Source: Amoebophrya sp. A120 (taxonomy: Eukaryota; Sar; Dinophyceae; Syndiniales; Amoebophryaceae). From it: a DNA stretch of 64,000 nt. The stretch lies in the NCBI GenBank assembly GCA_905178155.1, contig CAJINV010000004.1, positions 9,096,300 to 9,160,299 on the forward strand, given 5' to 3'. The position numbers and the translations under genes are program-made. The notes below the pieces were generated by a model, which was given only the letters and a program-made list of their open reading frames with translations, did no database searches and was not told where the DNA came from. Positions 42,643 through 53,700 of this stretch are shown here, one piece after another; position 1 is the stretch's first letter, and every line of letters begins with the position of its first letter.

Positions 42643-44948
42643 CACTAATGTGGAGAACATGAAAATCATATTGCATCTACTTACTTACTTAAAAAGACGA
42701 GCAGAGCTACGATCATGAGAAAGTTGGTTTCCGTACTCGTGAATTCTAATACGCAACGCAACGAGCAGCCTAATCGTGCTCATTCGCATCAAAAGAAGCA
42801 TTGACACAGACGCCTGAGTTTCGCTTTGCAGCGTGCTTCTCCTGGTAGATTGATAACGTCCTGTGTTCCTTGGTACATCCGCAAAAACCCACTTACTTTA
42901 CCACTACCCTACAGAAGGTAGTCGCGCGGCATTGCAGACCTGAAAAGTGCTTAGCGTCATTAGACCCCTCGGGAGAACGTGCGAAACCTGCGGGGGCCGG
43001 CAGATAAGCTTCGGCGTGCCTGGTTTCGTGGCGCAGTGTTCCCCCCAACACTGCCAAAGCCTAAGAATAGCCAAAGTGCCCAGCCGTGCGCAGTGCCTCG
43101 GCGGCCGGAGTCGGATTTTGGGCCGTGTGTTGGTGGTTGCTTGGCGGGCCCGCATAACGACACCGCCGAGGACGCCGGGCGGGAGGGCGGGGCGCGGGCG
43201 GGTTTGTGAGCATCCAAGGGGGTGGCGACAAGGCGGCGGCGCGTCCACATGCACACTCGCCGCGCGGGCCATGGCAAATAAATGGCGCGCGCGATGGCGA
43301 TACGCCGGGCCGGGCGCCGCCGCCGGAATGTTGCGAAAAGAATGGGCCCGGAAGGGTGCGGCGGGTGACTTACGAAAAAGCGGGACCGGGACCAGAAGCC
43401 GGGCGCGCGGGCCCGCGGCGCGGCGGATTTTTTATTTTCTTCTGTCGGGGACCGACCTCGCCCGGCCGCTAGGTCGCCGGGCCTCCTTTGCCGCCCGCGC
43501 GCGCCTGCCAGGCGCCCGCAAGTGTCGCCGAGCGGCGCGCGCAAGCGTTGGCGAGCGAGGCCGGGCGCCAGGATGAAGGACGAGGGTGGGGGGGCGGCTG
43601 CCTGCGGACCTGTTCACGATGTTCGCCATCTCAAGGGAGAGGCGGGCCCCGCTTCCTTTGAGGGGAAGAGGAGGGCCTCGCCCTTTGCGGGAAGGCAGAG
43701 TGGGTCAACTCTATCCGGAACGCCTTCCGGGAATCGTTCCCGGCGAGGTCCGTGCGGGACGAGGAGGAAGTGGGCAGCCTGGTGCGTGAAGAGGACACGG
43801 CCCGGCGATGATCTGCCGCCCAGCCTTGGCCCGCCTGCTGGTTTTGTGGCTCGCTGGCGTGCTCGCCCCCCTCTACCAAGGAAGGGCCCGGGCGGGCCCG
43901 CTTGCTCGTATTGTTGTCCCGCTGGCTCTTCTTCGGATTGGGGCCATTGGGAGGAACCGTTGGGCGGCCGCCGGAAGCAGGCGCGCGCCTGCGCGCCGCG
44001 TGGGGCTTGGGTGCGTTGCCAGAGCATGTAGCCGCGCGTGGGCGCTGCCTCGCCTGCTGGCTAGGTAGCTAGGTAAGTACGCACGCCGGCGCCATCGATC
44101 CGACCGGGGCTTGCTGGCGCGGTGTGGCGCCGTCCTTGGCCGTCTTGCTCGCTTGCTTCATACATCCTCCCCGCCTGCCCTCCGCCTTGCCTCCTTTCTT
44201 AGCCGGCGAGGGCAGGAGACAGAGGGTTGCCAGCGGGTGTGGGCCTGCAGCCAGGATTTGCTCAACTTATTGGAGCTGCAAGCCCAGCGTGGGCGACAAT
44301 GTTCTTTCTCAGGAAGAAATACGCACGATAGAGCAAGGGCAAGCGCCCGCACACAGAAGAAGCATCTATGTCTGGTGAGTTCCGCTCGGGCGCTTCTTTA
44401 GGGGTCGCTTGGGAGATGTTCCTCGCAACGCCCGCAAATCGCTACTCCCAGTATTGGTTTGTCAAGATCTTGTTGCACGACCATTGCAATTGTGTCAACC
44501 GTTGATACAGATCTCAAGAGCCTGATCTGCGATTCATACAGCTCTGGAAGCGTTTGCCTGATGTTTTTCGAAGCTTTTGGCTTTGATTACTTATGCAGCA
44601 GTGCCTCCTTCTTGAATGATGTTGGTCCTGGAGGTTCGATTGTGGGTACGAGGCAGGCACACATAAATGGTCCAAAAGTTGTTTTTTAAGTTTAGCTTTC
44701 TACGCGCTCCTTGGTTTGCAGTCCTGGATCCGGTTCGGTATCTTTTAGTGCTACATGTACAGTAGAAGACACCTCCGACGAGAATACTATATTTGTACCT
44801 AGAACATATGCACGAGGCCACTCTTGGTTTTTGAAACTCCCCGTCCATTCGTTTGTATTGTACTTCATTTTGCAGCAGTACACCACAATATTATTGGCAC
44901 TGCGCTAAATCATCTAAAAGAACCCAGCCAGCAAGCATCTTCACGAAG
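42643..44948. other. Intergenic with GC-rich island 1
   Basis: From roughly 42950 to 44350 the sequence becomes very GC-rich (runs such as CCGGGCGCGCGGGCCCGCGG) and has long overlapping open frames on both strands, a composition effect. Both sides return to AT-leaning sequence. No gene, rRNA or tRNA recognised. Confidence 0.6.
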
Positions 44949-46139
44949 ATGACGGACGACGCTGCGGCCAACCTGGATGAGCAGACCCAGAAGCAGATGG
45001 AAGAGCTGCGAAATGAGGCAAAGCAAGCACCGGGGGTCGGTAAACTGGAATCTTTGCAAGACTTTGCAAACGCGGAGTTCGGTTTGGAACAAACGGGCCC
45101 CTCCGCCGCGACGGCAGGAACAAGCAGTTCCAGCGGTTCACAGAACACTTTTTACAAGAAAACCATGACGTTGACCAAGCAGTTTTCCCGACTCCGCAAG
45201 TGCCGCCGGGACGGGAACTGCTTCTACCGGAGCTACCTATTCGGTATGATGGCGGAGATGTGCAAGAATGTGGGGTTTAGGAAGCACATCAAGGCGATTC
45301 TCGCGCAGAGCTTGAGCTACTGCGAGAGCGCGGGGTACGACAAATTCGCACTGGAGGAGATGCACGAGGAAGTCACGGAAAGTACAATATCACTATGATT
45401 TACATTTACTATGCTTGTTGAGATGTACTCGTAGCAGTTAGGCTCTCATACGGAATTTTCATTCCCAACCATTAACATTCTCCTGTTGCGCCTCTGTGCA
45501 ACAAGATTTCACAGTCTAATGCGGTGATGAAATCAAGTTGCAAACTCGATACCAGTTGTCGACAACCTTTTCCCGGACGATCAGACAGGGGAACTCGACA
45601 TCAGCAAAGTAGAACAACTCTTCCAGTCTGACGACCTCAATTACCCCATCTGCTTCGCGCGGTGCCTCACCAGCAGCTTCATGAAGCACAACAAGGACGA
45701 CTTCCTACCGTTTTTGACGACGCACGACACCGTGGAAGCCTTCTGCATGAGCGAGGTATACTTACTACTGCATCAAGGGGGTAGGCTTGTGCTTGAGATT
45801 CCTGTTTGTTGCGCTAGCGCGTAACTTTTTTTACAAAAATGTGAATACTTCTGTAGGGTAGCTTCCTGGTGGTCGTGTCAAGGCTCCATGGGTCGTGACA
45901 CAAATGTAAAACAGGTCGACCCCTTGTGGAAGGAGGCAGACCAGCTGCAGATACAAGCGCTCGCGAGCTACTTCAAAATCCCCATTCGGATATTTTACCT
46001 GGACCAGAGCGAGGGAGATGCCTGCACCGTGCACGAGATGCTGTTCAACGAGAGCGGGGGCGGTGGAGAAGAGGACAGTCCGACCGCGGTAATCAACTTC
46101 TTGTACCGACCAGGACACTACGAACTGTTGTATGTGTGA
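44949..46139 (+). CDS. Otubain-like deubiquitinase (peptidase family C65)
   Basis: Removes ubiquitin from proteins by a cysteine protease mechanism. Exons are 44949-45381, 45556-45755 and 45915-46139, 285 residues, close to the 271 of human OTUB1. Both introns (45382-45555 and 45756-45914) are canonical GT-AG, and the joined frame is continuous. The catalytic DGNC motif gives Asp88 and Cys91, the same numbering as human OTUB1, and the terminal YRPGHYELLYV supplies the catalytic His at about 279. The MSEVDPLWKEADQLQIQALA segment, formed across the second intron, fits the otubain core. The N-terminus is a charged helix like that which contacts E2 enzymes in OTUB1; that contact is inference. No introner is present. 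GC-rich islands flank the gene on both sides. Confidence 0.9.
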
Positions 46140-48411
46140 ACAGCCAATTTTTCGCGGTCCGGCGGGTAATCCGATTTCAGCTTTGAAGAGGCGAGCGGAA
46201 GCGGGTCAGTTGGTAACGGGACAAATACGGAACTTAGCCGGAAGTTGCAGAGGAGGAATTGCGAATGGAAACTCTATGTGCAGCTGTCGAAAGTATAGCT
46301 TCAACCTGTCGTCGTGCCGGGCACACACGTGTCGTGTCGTACCTGCTCACCATCTGCGCTCGCACAATAGCTCAAAATATGATGGAACTGCTCATATTAT
46401 CCCGCACATGGAAAGATGAATTTCAAATTTCTAGGCAGCCGTACATCAAGCGACCACGAGTATTTTCCACATCAGGCCCGAGAAATGATTCTGCGTATAA
46501 CATCAATGTGATTTCTTGATGACTCTGACTTTCACTGCGTCCGCTTGACGAGGCGCCCTAGTTTGTTGAAAGCACAGCTAGTGCTTTTTTTGAATGATGT
46601 GTTCGGACTCCAGAAAAACAGGACGTAATGTGCTCGGATGCGGTGCAGTGGTTCTCTGGCCGCTAGTGGAGAACTGACGCGAGGCCTTGCGATGGGTCCG
46701 CGCTTTTTTTGCTTCGAGTGGCGTAAATGAAAACCCGAACGGCCCCGATGCAAAACAGAGCCCCCCGGGCGAGCGCGGTCCACCCGGCCCGTATGGGCCG
46801 GCTCTTTGTTTGTGTCATTGCCCAGGCAGTGCAGCCATGCGCGCGCGGCAGCTTGGCGGCGGCCGAGCGGAAGGAACGCCCGCCGGCGCCCTATCGCGCA
46901 GGGGGGTGGGGGTTGCGCGGCAATTGTATCAGCCCCCCCGACCTCGGGCCGTATTTGCTTCCCCGCCCGCAGGCCCGCCGGGGGCCTTTGGGCGCTCGGT
47001 GGGACGGCGGACCGCAGCGCGCCCGGCATTTCATTGCAGGGGCCCGCGTTCTCGAGCGATGGCGCCAGGGGAACGCGCCCCCGCCTTGCTTCCGGATGAT
47101 GTAGGCGCGCAGGCGCCCAGGTGTTTCCGAGGCCGGGACGCGCGCGCGGCCGGGCGGCGCCGGCTCTTGTCGGTCCGCCCGATGCCTCGTCTGCGCCCTC
47201 ATGTTGCAGAGCTGCGGCGCGCGGCGAAGACCGTCCGGGGGATGGTCTGGGACGCAGCCCGGCCCGGGCGAGGTGCGTCTCAGCTTCGCGGAGGCCGGCC
47301 GGGCCGCCCCCGCCAGCGCGGCCGGCCGGGCGGCCGGGCGCCCGCGCGTGCGATTCGGAAGGGGGCAGCGTGCTCCTCTTCGAACTCCAAGTCGTCCGTC
47401 GGTCCGGCGGCGCGGTCGGACTGTTGCTCGAGCGCGCGCATGGCGCCAAGTCGGCTGCGGGGCGAACTTTTTTCCCATTGGGCCGCTGCCGTTTCCGTTT
47501 CTTTGTTTCTTGGCCCCGCGCCCTGGCGCTGTTCGCAGCGCTTTCCTTTTCCGGGTGTGCCCGCTCTTCGTTGTCGTGGGTCGGGCCGGCCCGCCTGGCC
47601 GTACGCAGGCAGCGCCAGCGGGGAGCCCCGGCCCCGGCCCCGCGCCCGCCCCTCCCCTTGCTTCGTCTTGGGGGGCGCCCCTCCTGCATCCATGTGTGGT
47701 TTGCGCAGGGGAAGGGGTTCGCTACCGCCCGGCCGCGCGCCCCGGGCGCCGCTTCGTCCCACTGATGTGTGCCCGCCGGGGTGGGCAGGCTCATTCATTG
47801 CCCTCCCCGATTGTGTGGCCGGGGGAGAGTTTTCCCAGCCTCGTTTTGGGTCTTGGGGCGCGGGCCGCCCGCGCACGCCAGAATCTATCGGAGCGCCAGG
47901 CGGGTCAGCGAAAGAACAGGCGGCCGCCGGCCCGCAACCTTCCTTCGCCTTCCTTCCTTGCCGCCGCCCGCCCGCGGCGACCCGCTGGCCTCGTAACTAA
48001 GAACGCTTCGCGCGTGTGGTGCCTTTTGCCCGGGGGCCGGCTTCGTGTGCTTTCATTTTTTAGTCCTTCGCAAGGAAGGGCTACGAGCGTAGCCACCAAC
48101 GCCCAACTAGGCACGGCGCCGATGCTGACCAGAAAGTAGGTCGTAGACGGTGTTCTTTGTGGCGCCCCCTCGGAAGGGTTGTCACGCTTGAAACCGCGCT
48201 TGCAGTTTTTTTTCTTCGGTTGAGCGCCGCTCTGTGTGTGCGTTGTAAAGAATACCAGCGCTTGTTTTTCTTATCTAAGTATATTTTTCTTCTAGATTGC
48301 GTGTGCGTATAGCCATACGCGTCGGCAGCTTCAACTTCAGTAGCTCATTTACGTTAGTCGCAGCCCATCAAACTTCATCACGACCCCACACCACTACTCC
48401 TCCGCTCCAAC
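46140..48411. other. Intergenic with GC-rich island 2
   Basis: About 46700-48010 is extremely GC-rich, like island 1, again with long meaningless frames on both strands (46532-47794 minus, 46687-48000 plus). I saw no obvious shared words between the islands by eye. The remainder is AT-leaning. Confidence 0.6.
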
Positions 48412-49812
48412 ATGGCGATCAAGCTTTCCGCCAAGGAGGCTGCCCAGTTCGTGCAGGAGGCCCAAAAGTCCGCCTCCAAAAACTCCGCTACCCCGAACCC
48501 GTCTCCGACCGGACAGTTCTACGGGAAGTATGACTCCCTGTTCGAGACCTCCGTCTGGTCGGTCAACGAGAAGAAGTACACCCGGTACCTGCGCAAGCGC
48601 CAGGCCCGCCCCTCCGCCGCCGAGAATCCCCGGATTCTGCACATTGCGCAGGAGTACGCGGGCTTGCTGTTCGGGAAAAGCCGGGACCGGTTGAAAAAAA
48701 TCGAACAGAAATACGACGCATCAAATGCAAAAGTGTCTGGGTCTGGAAGAGCGCGCGACTTGTCACGCAGCTTTTCCATGACCCATGAGGTCTGGAATGC
48801 AGGAGCTAGCATGACAGATTCTGTGCGATCTCTCTCATGCTTATCCTGCATGAGAAACTCCCTCCAGAATTGGCCAAAACTGGACGACTTTTGGTAATCA
48901 TGCAACACAGTTTTTTGCATGCTTCAGATTTAGCATGACAAGTTGCATTCTTTCCCGACCCAGACATTTTTACATTTGATACGACGTGAAACTTGAAACG
49001 ACCGACACGGTGCTTGACCAAGCCGCGCTGGTTCTGTCCCCATCTTCCCCCCAGGACGAGATGATAACCGGCAGTGCGAAGAACAGCAAGTCCACAATTG
49101 GTGGAACGCCGGCCGCTTCCCCCGGCACCACAGCGAATTCGGTCGGGTCCCCGATGGATGTGGACGGCGAATTGAGCAACAAGAAAATCAAGGTGATCGA
49201 GTTGAAAATCGTCGGCGGGAACGACTTGGACGTGCCTCTGATCGTGCAGGAGTTTGTCTATGCGCAGGAAAACTACGACATTCCCGACTTGGGGTTTGTG
49301 CAGTCGCACCTGCAGGTGTTGAAAGACATTTCCAGGTCGACAAAGGCGAATATCACGATCGAGAAGGAGAAAATGAGTGAGAAAGAGGAAGCGGGGGAGA
49401 TGGTATCATAGGCCGGTTTCTTTGTTGTAGCATTCAACTTCAAACACAAACTCATATGGTTTAGGCTTCTTCTGCATGAGGATGAGAATATGAGAAAGCA
49501 CTTGTTCTGTACTGGGTTCTATCTTCAAATAAGTTTCTCGTGCACAATCACACCAAAAATGATCAGGTCGAGAAAGACCCCGCCCTGCTCGTTCAAAGCG
49601 GCGATATTAACCAGGCTGCGATACAACAGCAGCAAAAACCAGCCAGAAAAAGTTTCCTGCGGATTCGGGGACCGCGTCCGTGCGTGAACCTGGCGGTGGA
49701 AGCGTTGGATACCCACATGCTGTACTTCAAAATTTCCAAGGAGATGGAGGCCCAAATGCTACAGCTGAACGCATGTCGACAGGCGATGTTAGCACAAATG
49801 AACACGGTTTGA
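48412..49812 (+). CDS. Probable KH-domain RNA-binding protein
   Basis: Exons are 48412-48718, 48987-49402 and 49567-49812, 322 residues. Intron 1 is a family A introner (TSD CGACG); intron 2 (49403-49566) is canonical GT-AG, so one gene uses both intron types. Residues about 78-106 (AQEYAGLLFGKSRDRLKKIE, then a Lys/Leu strand) resemble a KH core, although the usual second Gly of GxxG is Arg. A second KH-like unit may form across intron 2: LKDISRSTKANITIEKE, then FLRIRGPRPCVNLAVEAL. KH domains bind single-stranded RNA or DNA. A Ser/Thr/Pro-rich linker lies between. Reading past intron 2 would instead end at TAG 49411. KH assignment is moderate; the exon structure is well supported by frame. 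Confidence 0.65.
48719..48981. mobile_element. Family A introner inside a KH-like domain
   Basis: The element is 263 bp. It starts CATCAAATGCAAAAGTGTCT, the first base departing from TAT, and ends TTTGATA. The TSD is CGACG (48714-48718 and 48982-48986). Confidence 0.9.
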
Positions 49813-50728
49813 TTGAAGAAGTTGGATTTTGGCATGACACTACTTTAAACTACTCTTCTATCTATGGTTGTGGTTCTACTGCTTCCTTCTTGAATCAACA
49901 AGAGGTACGTTTGTTTTGCGTTTTGGAATGGACACCGATAGTACGAGACTTTATGTATAACACCATGTTAAGACTTGACTCGCTTCTCCTGCGTACTTCC
50001 ATTGGTTGCGAAAGAAACGACAATTTTCAAAAAAAAACATCGGAATTTTATTTCCGTACTCTGAGGACCCAACAAGCCACCTGTTGCCATTTTTGCAACA
50101 TTGACATTCCGAGTAACAAACTTGCGGCGCAATTGTACGCACCTCTTTTTTTTGTGTTGCCAGTAATATCTCTGTTGCTGTATCGTAATTCGGCATCGGC
50201 TGGATGGAAGATGAACATCGAAGAGTGAACCTGCCAATCGACTTCGAAATCGTGAATCTGAATGATCATCATCGTTTTTATGCATCGCAGTTACAGATGA
50301 AAAATTGAATTTTCAGAACCAATGTGCAACCTCTTCGAAGTCGTCTTTATCGTATATGTCGCTCTATCACCCTTCGTAACTCGTCGATCGTCATGTTCTT
50401 CTGGTGGACGTAAAAAGTTGCCAATTTTTTATCGATGTTTCTCTACGATGATTGCCTTGGTGGTTCGTGATCGTATGTGAACATAAGTACAAAAATCCTT
50501 TCTTCACTTTCTAGGCGGGAAGGCGGACCAGTGGCTCGGAGGATATAATAAGATGTTGTCGTGCACTTAAGAGAAGTACTTGTTGACTAGCGGCGGCTAT
50601 AATTCTTATTCGGAACATAATGTTGAGCAATATCAGCAGGAGCTGCAGCAGTACCAGTAGCACTTTCTAGCGGTTGACTTCGGCACAGGTGTCAAACCCT
50701 CCTGCGAAGCAACAACAACCGCAACGAA
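49813..50728. other. Intergenic, nothing recognised
   Basis: AT-rich spacer with overlapping short frames on both strands; no supported gene or RNA. Confidence 0.5.
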
Positions 50729-53700
50729 ATGCAGGCCGACCACACGACTACCCGTCGTATCGCGCCGGCGACCAGGCCGCCATCAAATTCCACCGCAGCG
50801 GGAGGTGGAAGTAGAGTGTATTCGCGGCACCCGGGCTTGCGATTGGTGACGTCGAAATCTTCCTCAACAGACGATCAAAATCATTCCAAAGACAGCAGCA
50901 CGGTTGCCTCTGGCTCTGGCACGGAGCGTGAACCACGACGAGATAAAAACAGGACCACCTGCTCCGGCACAATGGAAAGCCACGAAACAGCGACAGTTCC
51001 GTTAGAGGATGCTTTTTCTAGTTTTCTCTCTTCGCATATGGAAGCGTCAGGTTTGAAATCGACAAAGTTGAAATGATTTGTGATGCATAAAACGGATGCC
51101 AGTTGTAACACAGCTTCCAAGTGGCACATGACAAATTTGGGTGAAACCGGAAACCAGTTTGTCTTGCTGTTTGGGTAAGGACGACGCCTTTGTCATGCTA
51201 CGATAGCAGCTCTATCGCAGACCGCAAACAGGCTGACAGTCGGCCTCACTTGCCACCCCTGCAACAGAGGCACTTCATGCCAGGCAATTTATGCATGACA
51301 AATCATTTCAACTTTGACGATTTCAGTCCTGACACATCCATATCGCAAAGGAGGAGAAGGATGCATGGACATCAGCTCGAGCCGGTTTCGGAAGACGAGC
51401 CGGTGAAGTTTCTATGCTCTGCAACTATTCGTACTAATTCTAATTGCAATCATGCATGACAAATGTTGTTTCTTAGGCAAATCAGCATTACAAACTCCAG
51501 TTTTCCTTCTGAAAAAACTTGTATTGCAATTCATACTAGTACGATACTTTTGCAATGCATAATTTCTGACTGACGACAATGACCACAAGAACTCCGTCTT
51601 CCAGCAAGACCATAGTGCTCAACATCTCGCAAGCAGCAGTGCGTTCGGCTTTGGCAAAAACAACAGCAAGCAGAGCAGCCGGGGGTTCAATTCTTCTTCG
51701 CGAACCAGTTCTCGGAATTCTTCGAAGATCAACACCAATAGCAGGTATGATCCCTCCGCGCACAGCAGCAGCGACGAACAGTCGCTGGCCTCTTCTGGTG
51801 CGTATTACAGTACTCGGGCGGAGCACCAAGTGGCAACCACTTCCGCGTCGCAGTCGGAGAGTGAAGGGGGAGGCTTCAATTATATTCGAGGGGCCGCGTC
51901 AGGAGGTGTTCTGGCTGCGGGAAGCAGGAGGCCGGGAGCCTCTGCTAGTACTTCCGACGTGACTACAATGTCAACTACCTTCTCTGCGTTGCGACCCATG
52001 TTGCAGACTGTGAGCAAACAGTTGGAGGGATCATCTGCTGGTGGTATAAATGTTGAAGAAGCAGAAGCAGGTGGGATGAACAAAGATAAGCAAGAGGCAG
52101 CACCAGCACACCTTTTCCAGCCGCAGCCCGAGCCGGCACCTATGGTGATTAAGGATAGGGTGTTTCAATTCCTGTCCTCGAAGACGACCGGTGGAGGATT
52201 CGCAAAAATTTTTGACGACGATTACATGACGGATAGGAACACGAACGGACGAGAACCACAAGCGGCGGCCACGAACAAGCATACAACCCGATTTATCGAG
52301 CAGACTTCAGGGGCTAGTGGTAGGGACCACGCAGCTGCATCTTCAATAAAGATGAACGACCGCGCAGACAAGAGTTCGCCAACCAAGCAAGAGAACAAGC
52401 AGCACGGCAGGCTGGACGTCGGTCTACTCGCGAAGATGGCAGAGGTGGTGAGTAGCAGCGAAGAGCAGGGTGATGATGTGGTGGTCAACAAGCGAATGGG
52501 TGCATCAACAAGTAGAAGTACTAGATCAACATCGTCATCTACAAGGCCAAGAGGTCTGTCATCTTCGCAACAGCGCCCTGCAAGGGCCGAAGGTTCCTTT
52601 TCCGCGACATCTTCAGCCCACCTCCGCGGGCCGCGTGAAGATCCTGACCCGAAGCTGGTAAAAGAGATTTGGTTCGAGAACAAACCGCGCACGCCTTCAC
52701 CGAGAAGACAGTCGGAAATAACCGGAAGAACGGACAGGCGCCAGCAGCTACCGAATATTGAAGATCACCACGACCTGCTGGGGGACTGGCAGCTCTGGGA
52801 CCATCTATCGTCCAACCCGCGTTACCGAAGGAAATCGCTTGCAGCTTCCGGGGAAAAGGACGAGGACACGGCATTCTTGGAAGATCGTCGTCGGCGTCTA
52901 CAACTTCAGGGCGAAAATAACAATGGCCGCGAAGGAGCGACAGCGTCGCAAAGTCAATCTAGGGACGAGATAAATAAAACCAGGACGAACGGATCGGGAG
53001 ATGAAGGCGGAGCTTCTGTTACGGCATCATCTCCAGAAGATGCCAAGGAGCAGTTCCGGCAGCTCGTGCGCAATGCGGTCCGCAACCCTCTGGGCCGTGC
53101 GGTGAGCGAACGGCTAGGGATCGAGCAGGAGTTCTACGCGGACATAATGTTGGACAGCAGCAGGCAGAGTGCGTCGATGCAACTCGATTCGTCGCACACA
53201 CATTTTTCTGCTCGAGGAGCTTTATCCGGAACAAGAACATCTGGCGCACCCAACTCCCACTGGAAAATTCGCAACGTAGTGCAGCTACGGGAAAGGAAAA
53301 AGTCGCTCTTTCCTCATGTTGACATTACGAGAAGTAGTCCGAAAAATAAACTCCGGAGCCAGCAAGGTGGACCACATCTTCAAGGGACGCACAGTGCAGC
53401 GACAAGTCGCGAAGAAGGAGAACAACCGAAACATCATGACCAGCTGCACCATCAAGTACTAGATGCCTCTCGTCAAGATGAACCTCAAAGTAGAACTCAA
53501 CATCAGTCGCATAGTAATATGAATTCTACTAAAACCGTGCAAGCGGACTGCGGCGGCACGGAGAACGAAGGGGGCACTGGGTCGTCCGGGGAAACGGAGC
53601 TGACCTGCGGCGCCACCGGCTCGGTGTCCGCCCGGGGAGAGGAACAGTTGTTGCCAGCAGCAGACACTGCAACTGCAGTGCCTAACCCGACGACAGCGAA

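Noticed and set aside
42904-44068. Several 70-210 codon frames in GC island 1
   Set aside because: Same composition artefact as in island 2; frames overlap on both strands.
44625-44655. A GGTTCGATT string resembling a tRNA T-loop
   Set aside because: No pairing T-stem, acceptor stem or anticodon arm could be drawn around it.
46532-48139. Open frames of 300-437 codons on both strands
   Set aside because: They overlap each other in a region of extreme GC content, where stop codons are rare, and show low-complexity Pro/Arg/Gly/Ala sequence without domain features.
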